The notes beneath the pieces were generated by a model, which was given only the letters and a program-made list of their open reading frames with translations, did no database searches and was not told the DNA's origin. This document shows, piece by piece, positions 11,639-20,510 of a stretch of DNA of 23,709 nt. Each line of letters opens with the position of its first letter. The stretch's first letter is position 1. The stretch is from Haplomitrium mnioides (lineage: Eukaryota; Marchantiophyta; Haplomitriopsida; Calobryales). The translations under genes were made by a program, and so were the position numbers. The DNA is taken from NCBI GenBank assembly GCA_049999725.1, contig JBNGIS010017306.1, positions 1-23,709 on the forward strand. The letters are read 5' to 3'.

Positions 11639-11661
11639 GGGAGGGGAGGGGAGGGGAGGGG
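11639..11661 (+). repeat. GGGGA pentanucleotide repeat, potential G-quadruplex
   Basis: Five G-tracts, one of three and four of four Gs, separated by single A residues. This fits the pattern for a very stable short-loop G-quadruplex on the plus strand. On the minus strand it is a CCCCT repeat lying in the presumed 5' leader of the RAD52-like gene, so the G-rich strand would be the template strand. Confidence 0.9.
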
Positions 11662-11781
11662 AAGACTAAGGCGAAGTGGAAGCTGAAAAAGAACAGAAAG
11701 CGTGGTGGGTGGTTGTTTGTGGGTCTTCCACGATAGAGACTTCTGCCTCTCGTTCCTTTGCACGAAACTCTCTGCCCTCGC

Positions 11782-11789
11782 TATAAAAG
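11782..11789 (+). promoter_or_regulatory. TATA-box-like site facing away from the RAD52-like gene
   Basis: TATAAAAG within a locally GC-rich context (CGCTATAAAAGCG) is a near-ideal plant TATA box for plus-strand transcription, away from the RAD52-like gene. No recognisable plus-strand gene follows in 11810-12500, so it may be a divergent promoter, a relic or chance. Confidence 0.35.
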
Positions 11790-11869
11790 CGAACCCTTCC
11801 ACGTTATCTCTTGTATCGAGAGCTAGATACTCGTGCTGTAAACCGCGAGTCCTGACCTAGTCTACAAAC

Positions 11870-12504
11870 AATCTCACTTTTCTAATAAGAACAATTAGCT
11901 ACCCCACATCCAAAGAAAATGGTTTCTTTTCAACATGTTTAAATTAAACTAATGAAGTAAAGATTATGCTTTAGAGCATTGTGGCATTCTACTTCTCCTA
12001 TAGAGCATCATCACACTAATTACACAACATTTGGGAATTTACCATTGGACTTAAAAGTTATAGAAATATCACGTCCTCAAAGAAGAGTGTTGAGAAGTTT
12101 GACGTTTGTATGGAAAAGAAGTTACTCTCTTTTAAAGCTACATGCATTTGTGAAGTGATGGATGTTCGTGAAAAAGTACTAGAATTCTTTGTAAAGCATG
12201 AGCTATTCTAGAAATATGGAACTTCTAAGGTTGACATATTGATAAATAGTTGTTCTATGAAGAATGTTCTTGTAAAATGAGGTTTTTGAACACATATAAT
12301 GGTGGTAGAAGCCATACTAGATGCTTTGGGCTTCAAAATGTTGGATAATAACTCTCAAGTTTCTAAGTTTGGTAGACCAAAGAAGATTAATAATGGTGTT
12401 GTCCATCACGAAGACTTCTCTATCTATCACTGTTTCAATGCTAGTCAACACTCATTATAGTATCGATCCCAAAACCACATCTAGCTATATGACATTGTTA
12501 AAAG
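11870..12504. other. Unassigned stretch between the RAD52-like gene and the retrotransposon nest
   Basis: No supported gene. A plus-strand frame with a few stops runs from about 12070 to 12290, and another at 12321-12623 overlaps the LTR remnant. Neither resembles a known family strongly. The left part of the outer element's 3' LTR should lie here but is missing. Confidence 0.4.
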
Positions 12505-12649
12505 ATTCACTAAAAGTTGATCCAACCTTAAAAGTAATCTTATACAAATCTTCACTAGAAAGTGAGACCTCTTTAGTAGTCACTACCATCTCCTTCACTC
12601 ATCTCTATTTCTTTTATAAATAACACAACATCATATTTATACTATTACA
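12505..12649 (-). repeat. Truncated 3' LTR of outer chromovirus E
   Basis: This stretch resembles the right part of the LTR at 21135-21592. Shared words include TTGATCCAACC / GTGATCCAACC, CAATCTTCACTA / AAATCTTCACTA, CACTACCATCTCCTTCACTC and AGCACAACATCAT / AACACAACATCAT. It ends in ...CTATTACA, the proper LTR end. The homology stops near 12505, so roughly two thirds of the LTR is lost. Its subfamily matches 21135-21592 better than the three LTRs lying between them, which identifies these two as the pair of the outer element. Confidence 0.75.
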
Positions 12650-12653
12650 TATT

Positions 12654-12664
12654 CCCCATCTTCT
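12654..12664 (-). other. Polypurine tract of element E
   Basis: On the minus strand this reads AGAAGATGGGG, four bases before the LTR end at 12649. The equivalent tract of element A is AGAAGGTGGG at 14158-14149. It would have primed plus-strand DNA synthesis. Confidence 0.75.
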
Positions 12665-12677
12665 AATCAATGACATT

Positions 12678-13024
12678 TGTAAAAGAACTCAAAAACCAAC
12701 TTCCAAATAAGTAACAACTTCAAGGTAACTCCAATAGATTTATACAACTTAAAGCCAATAAGCAAATAAAATCCAAAAGTGCTAGCCAAAGCCAAGCCAC
12801 CAAAGAGCCAAATTGAATTAAGAGGAACTCCAAAATGAGGAGTGGGGCTAAGAAGCCCTTTTATTTATACAAGAGAAGAAGATGTCATGGCTCTTTCTTC
12901 AATTACAAGTCACTTCTAATTTAAACCCTAAAAGTAACTCTCTACTAAAAGTGACTCTCTACCACTTCCTTCACTCCTCTCTATTTTCTTATAAATAGCA
13001 CAACCTTATGCTTGTAATATTATA
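12678..13024 (-). mobile_element. Solo LTR inserted in element E
   Basis: A 347-bp LTR of the same subfamily as those of element A. It begins TGTAAAAGAACTCAA and ends CTTGTAATATTATA (terminal CA decayed to TA). It is flanked by ACATT (12673-12677) and ACGTC (13025-13029). The orthologous site in element A reads AGGTC between the polypurine tract and the chromodomain, so the flanks are a 5-bp target duplication in which two transitions have occurred. No internal element sequence remains, so it formed by LTR-LTR recombination after insertion. Confidence 0.75.
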
Positions 13025-13810
13025 ACGTCCTTGTCATTGCCGGTAGTTTCAAACAATCGAATAGCCTTATAAGCACTTTAAAGTTAGAACAATGCTCCCA
13101 ATTTGCATCATGAAGTGGATATCCCCTCCACAAAACTTTATATTGAACTTGAGACTTTTTCCTCTATTTGATAACTCATTTTGCCAAAAGTTAGTCCACT
13201 TTATATTCTTCATGAAAGTAAAATATTACAAATGAAGGAGGAATTTGAACACTGTTTGGAAAAAAAAAAAGATTAGCAATAAAATGCTTGAGTTTAGACA
13301 TGAGAAGACAAGATGAATCTTTATATGGAGAGCAAAATCAAGCTTGTAAGCAATGACAGAAATAACTTGGGAAATAAAGAAAAGACCAACCTAAACTGGA
13401 GATAACTTACATATTTGAGTATCTAAAGACAAAGAAACATCGTGAGTAGAAAACATAACTTTGTCACCTACATATTTTTTTTGTCGATTTTGAGCAATAA
13501 CAAGATGGTTGTGAGTATCTTACAAAGAAGAAGATAAACGAGAAAAGATATAGAAATTCTTGGAATATTAGAAGAGGAAGGAGAAAGCAAACCATCAAGA
13601 ACAAGCAGATGTTGATCGAAATTAAGAAAAAAAAATCCTATACTTTCTTGTTTAGAGTTGTTGTCGGCAAATTTGAGAACCAGCAAGAAACTATCCCAAT
13701 CAGTGTAATAAACAATGATAAATTTGTGAAGTATATCCTCTATAGTGTAATTAGCATGCTATGTTTCCCCATCTCTTTGAGGATGATAACCAATAGACAT
13801 AGAGAGTTTG
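13025..13810 (-). pseudogene. Element E, 3' part of pol: chromodomain and integrase C-terminal region
   Basis: Read on the minus strand, this continues the integrase of E after the interruption by element A. The segment at 13025-13215 encodes a chromodomain: EYKVD, then VQYKVLWRGYPLHDANWEHC, retaining both tryptophans expected in the fold and methyl-lysine pocket. Stops interrupt its first half. The remainder (13216-13810) aligns throughout with the integrase C-terminal region of element A at 14360-14998, for example the shared AAAGAAGAAGATAAACGAGA at about 13525 and 14700. Chromodomains in these elements are thought to guide integration to heterochromatin. Confidence 0.8.
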
Positions 13811-14143
13811 TGTAAAAGAACTCAATGACCAAATCCAAATGAGTAAAAACTCATAATGAACTATAATAGAATTCTTCAACCAAAAGCAATTCAAAGCCCA
13901 AGCTTAGACCAAGAGTGCAAGCAAAAGCCAAGCAACCAAAAAACCCAAGTGATTCGAGAGAAACTCTATAATGAGGAGTAGGGCTAAGAAGCCCTTCTAT
14001 TTATACAAGAGAAGAGGGTGTCATCCCTCTTTCATGACTTACAAGTCACTTCTAATTTCAACCCTAAAAGTGATTCTCTACCACTTCCTTCACTCCTCTC
14101 TATTTTCTTGTAAATAGCACAACCTTATGCTTGTACTATTACA
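13811..14143 (-). repeat. 3' LTR of element A
   Basis: A 333-bp LTR running TGTAAAAGAACTCAA...CTTGTACTATTACA, with TG/CA termini. It contains a minus-strand TATA-like site (TTGTATAAATAGAAGGG, near 14000), a reasonable U3 promoter for minus-strand transcription. It matches 18312-18584 over its length except for a block missing there. Confidence 0.9.
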
Positions 14144-14148
14144 TAATA

Positions 14149-14158
14149 CCCACCTTCT
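14149..14158 (-). other. Polypurine tract of element A
   Basis: On the minus strand this is AGAAGGTGGG, five bases before the 3' LTR. It overlaps the end of the chromodomain frame, whose stop codon TAG is at 14159-14157, so coding sequence runs right up to the tract. Confidence 0.8.
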
Positions 14159-15701
14159 AATAGATGAGGTCCTCATCACTGCCGCAACTTTCAAATATTT
14201 GAATAGTCTCTTGAGTATTCTCAAGATGTGAAGAAAGTTATCAAGTAGCATTATGAAGTAGATAGCCTTTCTATAAAAGCTTGTATTGAGCTTGTGGATA
14301 CTGCCATCACTTGATAACTCTTTTGGCCAAAATGCGGTCCACCTCAAATTCTTCATGATCATCAAGAACAATAGCTGGAGGAGGAAGTTGAATACAACTT
14401 GGGAAAAAAGATGGACTAGGAATAAACAACTTAAGTTTAGAGATATGAAACACATGATCAATCTTTATATGAAGAGGAAAGTCAAGTTTATAAGAAACAA
14501 GAGAAATAACCTAAGAAATAGAGAAAAAACCAATCCAAGCAGAAGATAACTTACAGACTTGAGTATCTAAAGACAATTAAAGGTCGTGAGTAGCTAGCAT
14601 AACTTGGTCATCTAAAACATAATAGCAATCACAACAATAGTTATTGGCAATTTTTTTTGTCAATTTTGAGCAATTGTAGGATGGTTGCGAGGATCTTGCA
14701 AAGAAGAAGATAAACGAGACAAAAATTTGGAAACACTTGGAGCATTAGAAGAAGAAGGAGAAAGAAAACCATTGGCAACAAGAGGATGTTGAGTCGAATT
14801 AAGAAAGAAAGGAGAAAACTCACTACTTACTTGTTTGGTGTTGTTGAATGCAAAATCCATACCCGGTAAGAAGCTATCCTAATCGATATGATGAACATTG
14901 ATGAATGCGCAAAGCATATCCTCCACAGTGTGATTACCGCGCTCTGTTTGCCCATCTATTTGAGGATGATAAGTAGTAGACATAGAGAGTTTGGTACCAA
15001 AAAGGGTAAAAAACTCTTGTCAAAACTTTTAGTGAATCATGGATCTCTATTAGATATTAATACCTTTAGCATGCCATGATATCAAAAGATCGTATCAAAG
15101 TAAATCTTTTCCAATTGTGGAGCATCCATCATATTCGCTATCGGTACCAAATGAATTTGTTTGCTTAGCTTATCTACAAACACCACTATAGCAGTAAACC
15201 CATGAAGCGTAGTTGGAAGCGAAGTGATGAGATCTAAAATATATGTTCCCACCAAGCAGCAAGAATCAGTAATGGTTGAAGAAGACTAGCTAGTTTTTTA
15301 TTTGAAGCCTTGTTTTGTCGACAACTCTCACAAGAACAAACAAAGCTACAAATATCTCAAGCTAGATTTGGCCACCACCAAGTGTGTTGAAGCAACTCCA
15401 TAGTCTTGTCTACCTCAAGATGCCTAGAGATTGGAATGTCATGTGCTTCTTGTAAATGGACCATTTGAAGCGCATTATCTTGTGGATCATATATTTGATG
15501 GCATTGATAGAGAATACCATCCCGAATGGAAAATGCATGATACTCACTATCGTTGACTGCCAAACATGTCTTAACAAGATTAAAGAAGGCATCTCCATGT
15601 AACTTTTGTTGAAAGTTGTCATTGGTTGTTTCATCAAGATGCAATATACTAACATTTGCTACCTCCAATGTATTTAGACAATGATTCAGCCTTCGTGACA
15701 A
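14157..15701 (-). pseudogene. Element A integrase with C-terminal chromodomain
   Basis: Integrase would insert the element's DNA copy. The H2C2 zinc domain is at about 15320-15480, with HDIPISRHLEVDKT, HTWWWPNL and, after a stop and frame change, CESCRQNK. The catalytic core follows: DLITSLP with FVDKLSK (about 15165-15230); ISNRDP then a stop, then FT (about 15035-15065), where the family has SDRD, so the catalytic Asp is Asn; and TYHPQIDGQTERGN (about 14940-14985) with the Glu in a shifted frame. Next come KLSSAWIGFF and IDHVFHISKLKLF (GPY/F-like module). The chromodomain at 14157-14352 reads EEFEVDRILAKRVIK, KGYLLHNAT and HLENTQETIQIFE. Both conserved Trp codons are now stops (TAG and TGA). 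Inactive. Confidence 0.85.
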
Positions 15702-15793
15702 TGCATTAGGAATAGTATAGAACCTTCATGGCTTCTACTCCAACTTGATATCAAAGAGTTGTAGTTGGTCTTCCCATCAATGATGATGATTTG

Positions 15794-16280
15794 TCATATT
15801 TTCCAAGTGAATTGATTGCAGCAAGGGCTTGTGATCAGTGTGTTAATAAGTATATGCTTTCCTAAAAGATAGTGTCTCCAAACTTTTGTAGCATAAACTA
15901 TTGCCAATTGCTCTCTATCCCTTGCTGAATAATTTCTCTTTGCTACATTTAGCCAGCGTGATACAAAGGCAATCAGATGAAGTCCATACTCAAACTCTTG
16001 TTGTAACATTGCTCCAATAGCAAAATTTGAGGCATCAAAATCAACTATACAACGTGCTTTTGAATCATACACTTGTAGAATTGGACGAGAAGATGTCGCA
16101 TCCTTAAGTCATTGAATTACCTCTTGCTCTTTGGTCGTCTATTGAAACTTTGCCTCTTTGCCTAACAGATCCATAAGTGGTGTAGCCATATGAGCATAGT
16201 AATAGATGAATCTTTGATAAAAAAAAACTTGCCAATCCATTGAAAGCTCAAACATCCTTGGCATCATTTGGTGAAAGCCA
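15794..16280 (-). pseudogene. Element A RNase H and RT connection
   Basis: The connection (16080-16280) carries stops. RNase H at 15794-16072 is open and shows CIVDFDASNFAIGAMLQQEF with the first catalytic Asp, then LIAFVSRWLN and YSARDREQLAIVYATKVWRH (Glu of the active site), as in Ty3/gypsy. It would degrade the RNA strand during reverse transcription. Confidence 0.88.
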
Positions 16281-16883
16281 CTATATAATAGTCTTAATCT
16301 TCTCTTCCTCTATCTTGATGCCATCCGCATATACTTTATATCTTAGATAAGTCACCTCTTGCTTCCAAAACTCACACATAGATTTTTTGCAATAAAACTT
16401 CCAATTGTGTAGTCTTTGCAATATTTTTTTAAGATGATCACGATGCTCAACTTCACTTTTACTAAAGATGAGTATATCATCCAAAAACACCAACACTGAC
16501 TTATCCAATAAACCATCAAAAACTTGATGCATTTGATCCATGAATATTGTCGGAGTATTAGTAAGGCCAAATATAAGAACCTCCCACTCCAAATGCCCAT
16601 ACCTTGTACAAAAAGTTGTCTTTGGCACACCACTTGGCTTGATAGGAATTTGCCAATAACTACTTCAAATATTCAAATTAGAAAAGAATCGCACACCACT
16701 CAATTGAGCCAACAAATCATCAATACAAGGTAGAGGATAGTCATTCTTCACTATTTGATTGTTGAAGCCTCGATAATCTATACAAAGACAAAATCCACCA
16801 TCTTTCTTTGGCACAACAAATATCGAAACTCCCAAAGGTGAAATACTATGTTGAATGAAATCCTTCTCAAGAAGATGCGTCAA
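16281..16883 (-). pseudogene. Element A reverse transcriptase
   Basis: RT core in one frame interrupted by a single TGA (16667-16665) between FFSNLNI and SSYWQIPI. Motifs in order: SPLGVSIFVVPKKDGGFCLC, IDYRGFNNQIVKNDYPLP, FGLTNTPTIFMDQM and the catalytic FLDDILIFSK, with the Asp pair encoded at 16481-16476. The catalytic box is intact; the stop is at a position usually occupied by Arg or Lys, consistent with CGA or AGA changing to TGA. This is the best preserved part of element A. Confidence 0.92.
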
Positions 16884-17181
16884 TGTCTTTCAAAGCTTCT
16901 CTAATTCTTGTGGTGACAACCGATATATAGGTCGATTATAAGGAGTACTTCTTGGTATCAACTCAATCGAAAAAGGCATTTTGCGATCATGTGGTAACCT
17001 TTTTGGCAAATCCTCCGGAAAACGCATCTATAAGCTCCTTCAAAATATCATCTATCATTGAGGTAGGCGCACTTTTTCCTCCCTCCTTACTCAAGTCCAT
17101 GATAGGCTTGATCCCAACAGCAAAGATATGCAACTCTTGCTCAACTGAATTAACATGTTGAAGTGATTTAAGCTTCTTCAC

Positions 17182-17688
17182 TCATGGTATCAAACATCTC
17201 AAAAGAAATTTCTTATCTTGTAAGGTAATTTGAATCTGTTGCTTTGCCCAATCAAACTGAGCAAATTGATCTTCAATGCAAGACAACCCTAAAATGATGT
17301 CATATTGTATAGGTGCAATAAAAAATTGTATAGATTCTACGTGCTCATTTCTAATCCTTAGAAGGAATGGCTTTTGAGAGCAAAACACACAATACTTTTG
17401 GCCATCAGCCATAGTCACAACACTCATCTTGATAGGCCTAAATTTTGTTTTGATTATCTTAACAAAACGTAGTGATAAAAAAATTTTAGAACTTCTACTA
17501 TCTACCAACATTCTACAAGATTGCTCCTCAATCATACCATCAAGAAAGAACAAAGTAACTTGAATTCTTGAGAAAATTTTAATTCCATTAGAGATTGCAA
17601 AGTTTTGAGTACATTGTTTGAATACTTGAGGACACGACCCAACTTCTATAGCAATAAGTAATGAGTCATGCCTCTCCTCCATATGCAT
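17182..17688 (-). pseudogene. Element A aspartic protease region
   Basis: An open 168-codon frame downstream of gag. The retropepsin active site appears as CRMLVDSRSSKIFLSLRF, where the family has DSG or DTG; the Gly is Arg here, which should abolish activity. The C-terminal part, SIQFFIAPIQYDIILGLSC, carries the usual ILGL flap-side motif. The linker to RT continues at 16987-17181 in another frame (KKLKSLQHVNSVEQELHIF). Confidence 0.82.
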
Positions 17689-17699
17689 TGCTTCTTCTA

Positions 17700-18240
17700 A
17701 TTAAGTAGGCTCTCTCATAGTAACTTCTATTCTTGTGCGAGGTTTTAATCCCTAAACAAAGCAGTTTAGTGCTTCTTCTTCTCTTATATATGGAGTTTAC
17801 ATAATTGTATCTTGAAAGTGCATAACATAGCTTCTCATTGTACCAAGTTGCTTCAATTCAGCCAATCAATCTCTTGCTATTTTTCAAATATTTACAACCT
17901 TAAATCTTGAAATCACCGCTTCTTTGAACTCACACCAAGAAACAATAAGAGCAACAAATCCATGTTGTGTTTGTTCTACTTGATATCTCCACCAAGTGTT
18001 AGCAACTTGTTCTAATTGACTTGCCGCAAATAGAGCTCGTCGACCATCTTCTCTAATGCTTGTAGCTTCAAAATATTGCTCACAATCGAATATGAAGCTC
18101 TCAGATGCACTACAAACCATCCTTCTATCATATGCTTTTAACGATGAAAATTGCCCATAACTCTCTTCTTATTGAAAAGTTGTTCTTTCTTTCATTCTTC
18201 TTTCCAAAATGCGTGAAAGATGTGCAAGTAGTTGTTCCAT
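17700..18240 (-). pseudogene. Element A gag
   Basis: The likely start is the ATG at 18240-18238, giving MEQLLAHLSRILERRMKERT, about 57 bases after the primer site. A stop follows after two dozen codons. The capsid domain at 18120-17884 reads FIFDCEQYFEAT and ANTWWRYQVEQTQHG, then FKEAVISRFKVV, typical of the retrotransposon gag domain. The following segment includes RTRIEVTMREPT and LEEAMHMEERHDSLL and runs directly into protease. The CCHC zinc knuckle that element E retains in relic form is absent, apparently deleted. Confidence 0.82.
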
Positions 18241-18297
18241 TGCTTAAACCACTACTTCTTACTTCTCTATGTAACTCACCACAAAAAAACAAACCGT

Positions 18298-18310
18298 AGC
18301 TCTAATACCA
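18298..18310 (-). other. Primer-binding site of element A, initiator-Met type
   Basis: The minus strand reads TGGTATTAGAGCT one base after the 5' LTR end (ACA|T). It matches the common plant site TGGTATCAGAGC, complementary to the initiator methionine tRNA, with a C-to-T change. Confidence 0.85.
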
Positions 18311-18311
18311 A

Positions 18312-18584
18312 TGTAGAAGAACTCAAAGACCAAATCTAAATGAGTAAGAACTCATAATCCGAATGCCAATAAGGCAAGCAACCAAAGAGCCTAAGTGATT
18401 TGAGAGAAACTCTAGAATTAGAATGGGATCTAAGACTTCCTTCCATTTATGCAAGAGAAGAGGGTGTCATCTCTCTTTCTTCATTAACACTTCTAATTTC
18501 AACCCTAAAAGTGACTCTCTACCACGTCCTTCACTCCTCTCTATTTTCTTACAGATAGCACAACCTTATGCTTGTACTATTACA
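18312..18584 (-). repeat. 5' LTR of element A, with internal deletion
   Basis: A 273-bp LTR (TGTAGAAGAACTCAA...CTTGTACTATTACA), the partner of 13811-14143. It lacks about 60 bp found in the 3' LTR between ACTCATAAT and GCAAGCAACC, and has many point differences, so the insertion is not recent. Confidence 0.9.
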
Positions 18585-19640
18585 ATTTGGCTGCCAAAAG
18601 TTTGAACAACTCTCGTCAAAACTTTCCAATGAAACGTAGATCTCTATCAGATATTAACACTTTGGACATTCCATGATAATAAAATATAATATCAAAGTAA
18701 ATTTTTGCCAATTGTAAAGCATCTATTACATCCAATGTTAGTGTTGAACAAATATGTTTACTAAGCTTGTCTACAAACACCAAAATTATACTAAACCCAC
18801 AAGTCATAGTCGAAAGTGAAGTGACAAGATCCAAACTTACATGTTCTCAACAAGTAGTAGGAATCAGTACAAACGTTTTGAGCTACGTTTGGCCACCACC
18901 AAGTGTGTTGAAGGAATTGTGTAGTTTTGTCTACTCCAAGATGTCTAGAGATTGGAATATCATGTGCTTCTTGCAAACAAGACATTCAAAGTGCATCATC
19001 TTGTGGAACATATATTTGATGGTCTGTATAAGAAATACCATCTCAAATAGAAAAGGTATGATGCTCACTATCTTTGACCGCCAATGCTGCTCAAACAAGA
19101 TACATCTTCTTGTAGCTTTTGTTGATAAACTCTACTAGTCGTTTTATCAAGATTTTGTGTGGTCATACTTTTTGCCAACAATATATTAAGAATATGATCC
19201 AGTCTTTGTGACAGTGCATGTAGAATGGTATAAAACCTTCCTGACTTATACTCCAACTTTATATCAAAGAGTTGTAAATGATCTTCCCAACGATGACAAT
19301 GACTTTTCATAATTGAATGATTGTAATAGCTGCTTTTTTTTGTGCTCATAAGTATAGGTTTTCTCAAAAGATAGTGTCTCCATATTTTGGTAGCATAAAC
19401 CATTGTCATGTATTATCAATCTCTTGTAGAATAATTTCTCCCCACCGCATTTAATATGCGTGACATGAAGGCAATTGGATGAAGTCTATTTTCAAACTCT
19501 TGTTGTAAAACTACTCCAATAAAAAAATTAGAAGCATCAAATTTAACTATGCAACATACATTTGGATCATATAGTTGTAAGCTAAGACGAGACAAGATTT
19601 CATCCTTGAATTGTTGAAATCTCGCTTGCACTTTGGTGGT
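18585..19640 (-). pseudogene. Element E RNase H, integrase zinc domain and core (5' of the A insertion)
   Basis: RNase H (19640-19068) shows CIVKFDASNFFIGVVLQQEF and LHPIAFMSRILN, then VYATKIWRHYLL. The integrase zinc domain at 18985-18880 has EAHDIPISRHLGVDKT and HTWWWPNV but lacks the second Cys pair present in A: a block of roughly 60 bp is deleted there. The core reads LVTSLSTMTCGF, FVDKLSKHI and VLISDRDLRFIGKF, keeping the SDRD catalytic Asp that A has lost. The reading is cut at 18585 by element A and resumes at 13810. Scattered stops make it inactive. Confidence 0.87.
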
Positions 19641-20141
19641 TCATTGAAACTTGACCTCTTTGTCTAGCAGATCTTTGAGCGGTATAGCAATATGCGAATA
19701 ATAATAGATGATCCATTGATAAAATCTTGCTAATCCATTGAAATCTCTAATGTCATTTGCCTCCTTTGGCATTGGTCACTCTAAGATAACCTTAAGAAGA
19801 TGAGTCAAGGTTTTACAAAGCTCTTCCAATTCTTGTGGTGACAACCAATATATAGGCCAATTATAAAGAGTATTTCCTAGCATCAACTCAATTGGAAAGG
19901 ACATTCCTTAGTAATTTGGTAACCTTTTTGGAAAATCATCTAAAATACATCATCAAACACCTTCAAAATATCCTCAATTATTGAGGTAGGTACAAACTTC
20001 CGTCCTTTTTTACTCAAATCTATTATATGCTTGATCAAAACAATAAAGATATGCAGTTCTTTCTCCAGCAAAGCAATATGCTAAACTGATTTAGGCCTCT
20101 TCACCAACGGTATCGAATGCCCAAAAAAAAATTTGGTTATC
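19641..20141 (-). pseudogene. Element E pol segment with the RT core deleted
   Basis: The connection domain (about 19640-19780: NGLARFYQ, YYYSHIAIPLKDLL) is followed directly on the plus side by the protease-RT linker (19797 onward: YWLSPQELEELCKTLTHLL). In element A these landmarks are about 600 bp farther apart (near 16300 and 16866) and enclose the RT palm with FLDD. Thus E has lost the RT catalytic core. The deletion point, about 19795, contains an AAGAAGATGAGTCAA segment equivalent to A's AAGAAGATGCGTCAA at 16870. Confidence 0.82.
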
Positions 20142-20510
20142 TTATAAAGTAAGTTGAACATTTTTCTTAACCCAATCAACTTGGGTAGATCGATCTTCAA
20201 GCCAATGCAAGCCTAAAATAATGTCATATTGTAATAATGCAATAACAAAATCCATACATTCCTCATACTCTTTTCTAATCCTTAGAAGAAATGGTTTTTG
20301 CAAGTGGAAGACATAATGTTTTTTGCCATCAACCATAGTCATAGAACTTCCTTTGATAGGCATGACCTTAGCAAAACGGAATGATGTGTAATTTAAAAAC
20401 TTCTAGAGTTTACCATTATTTAAAAAAAAAAAAAATTATCAACCATACCATCTAGATAACACAAGGTCTTTTGAATTTTCCTTGAGTTGTTGACTCTATT
20501 AGAACTAACC
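20142..20510 (-). pseudogene. Element E protease remnant
   Basis: The C-terminal protease frame (20363-20142) parallels element A: GKKHYVFHLQKPFLLRIRKE, FVIALLQYDIILGLHWLED. The active-site region (about 20410-20450) has been replaced by a run of T on the minus strand, so the catalytic LVDSG equivalent is gone. Confidence 0.78.

Larger units (their letters stand above)
11281..11820 (-). promoter_or_regulatory. 5' UTR and probable UTR introns of the RAD52-like gene, interrupted by an assembly gap
   Basis: Upstream of the ATG on the minus strand, a good acceptor (TTCTGCAG, ending about 11305) precedes a short leader. On the far side of the N run, the minus strand shows a canonical donor, CTAC|GTGAGT, with the last exon base at 11450. 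The gap therefore probably lies in a 5' UTR intron. Another possible donor (GTGAG|GTGGGT) lies near 11545. The segment 11560-11800 is pyrimidine-rich on the minus strand, as plant leaders often are, and contains the CCCCT repeat. I found no convincing TATA box in the gene's direction. Exact transcript ends cannot be set from sequence. Confidence 0.45.
13811..18584 (-). mobile_element. Chromovirus element A (Ty3/gypsy), nested in element E
   Basis: A 4.77-kb element with both LTRs, primer site, gag, protease, RT, RNase H, integrase, chromodomain and polypurine tract, in that order on the minus strand. It is flanked by GTTTG (13806-13810) and ATTTG (18585-18589), a 5-bp target duplication with one change. 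Removing the element joins E's integrase core exactly where A's own integrase runs ...AGAGTTTGGTACCAAAA. It is inactive: stops and frameshifts throughout, protease DSG changed to DSR, the second integrase Asp changed to Asn, and no gag zinc knuckle. Confidence 0.9.

Noticed and set aside
11461-11802. A 113-codon minus-strand frame rich in Pro, Leu and Cys
   Set aside because: It arises from the pyrimidine-rich leader and the CCCCT repeat, has no family resemblance and crosses probable splice sites.
12070-12290. Possible degenerate PPR-like segment (KYGTSKVD, SMKNVLVK) on the plus strand
   Set aside because: The resemblance is limited to a few residues, the frame contains stops and no second repeat is visible.
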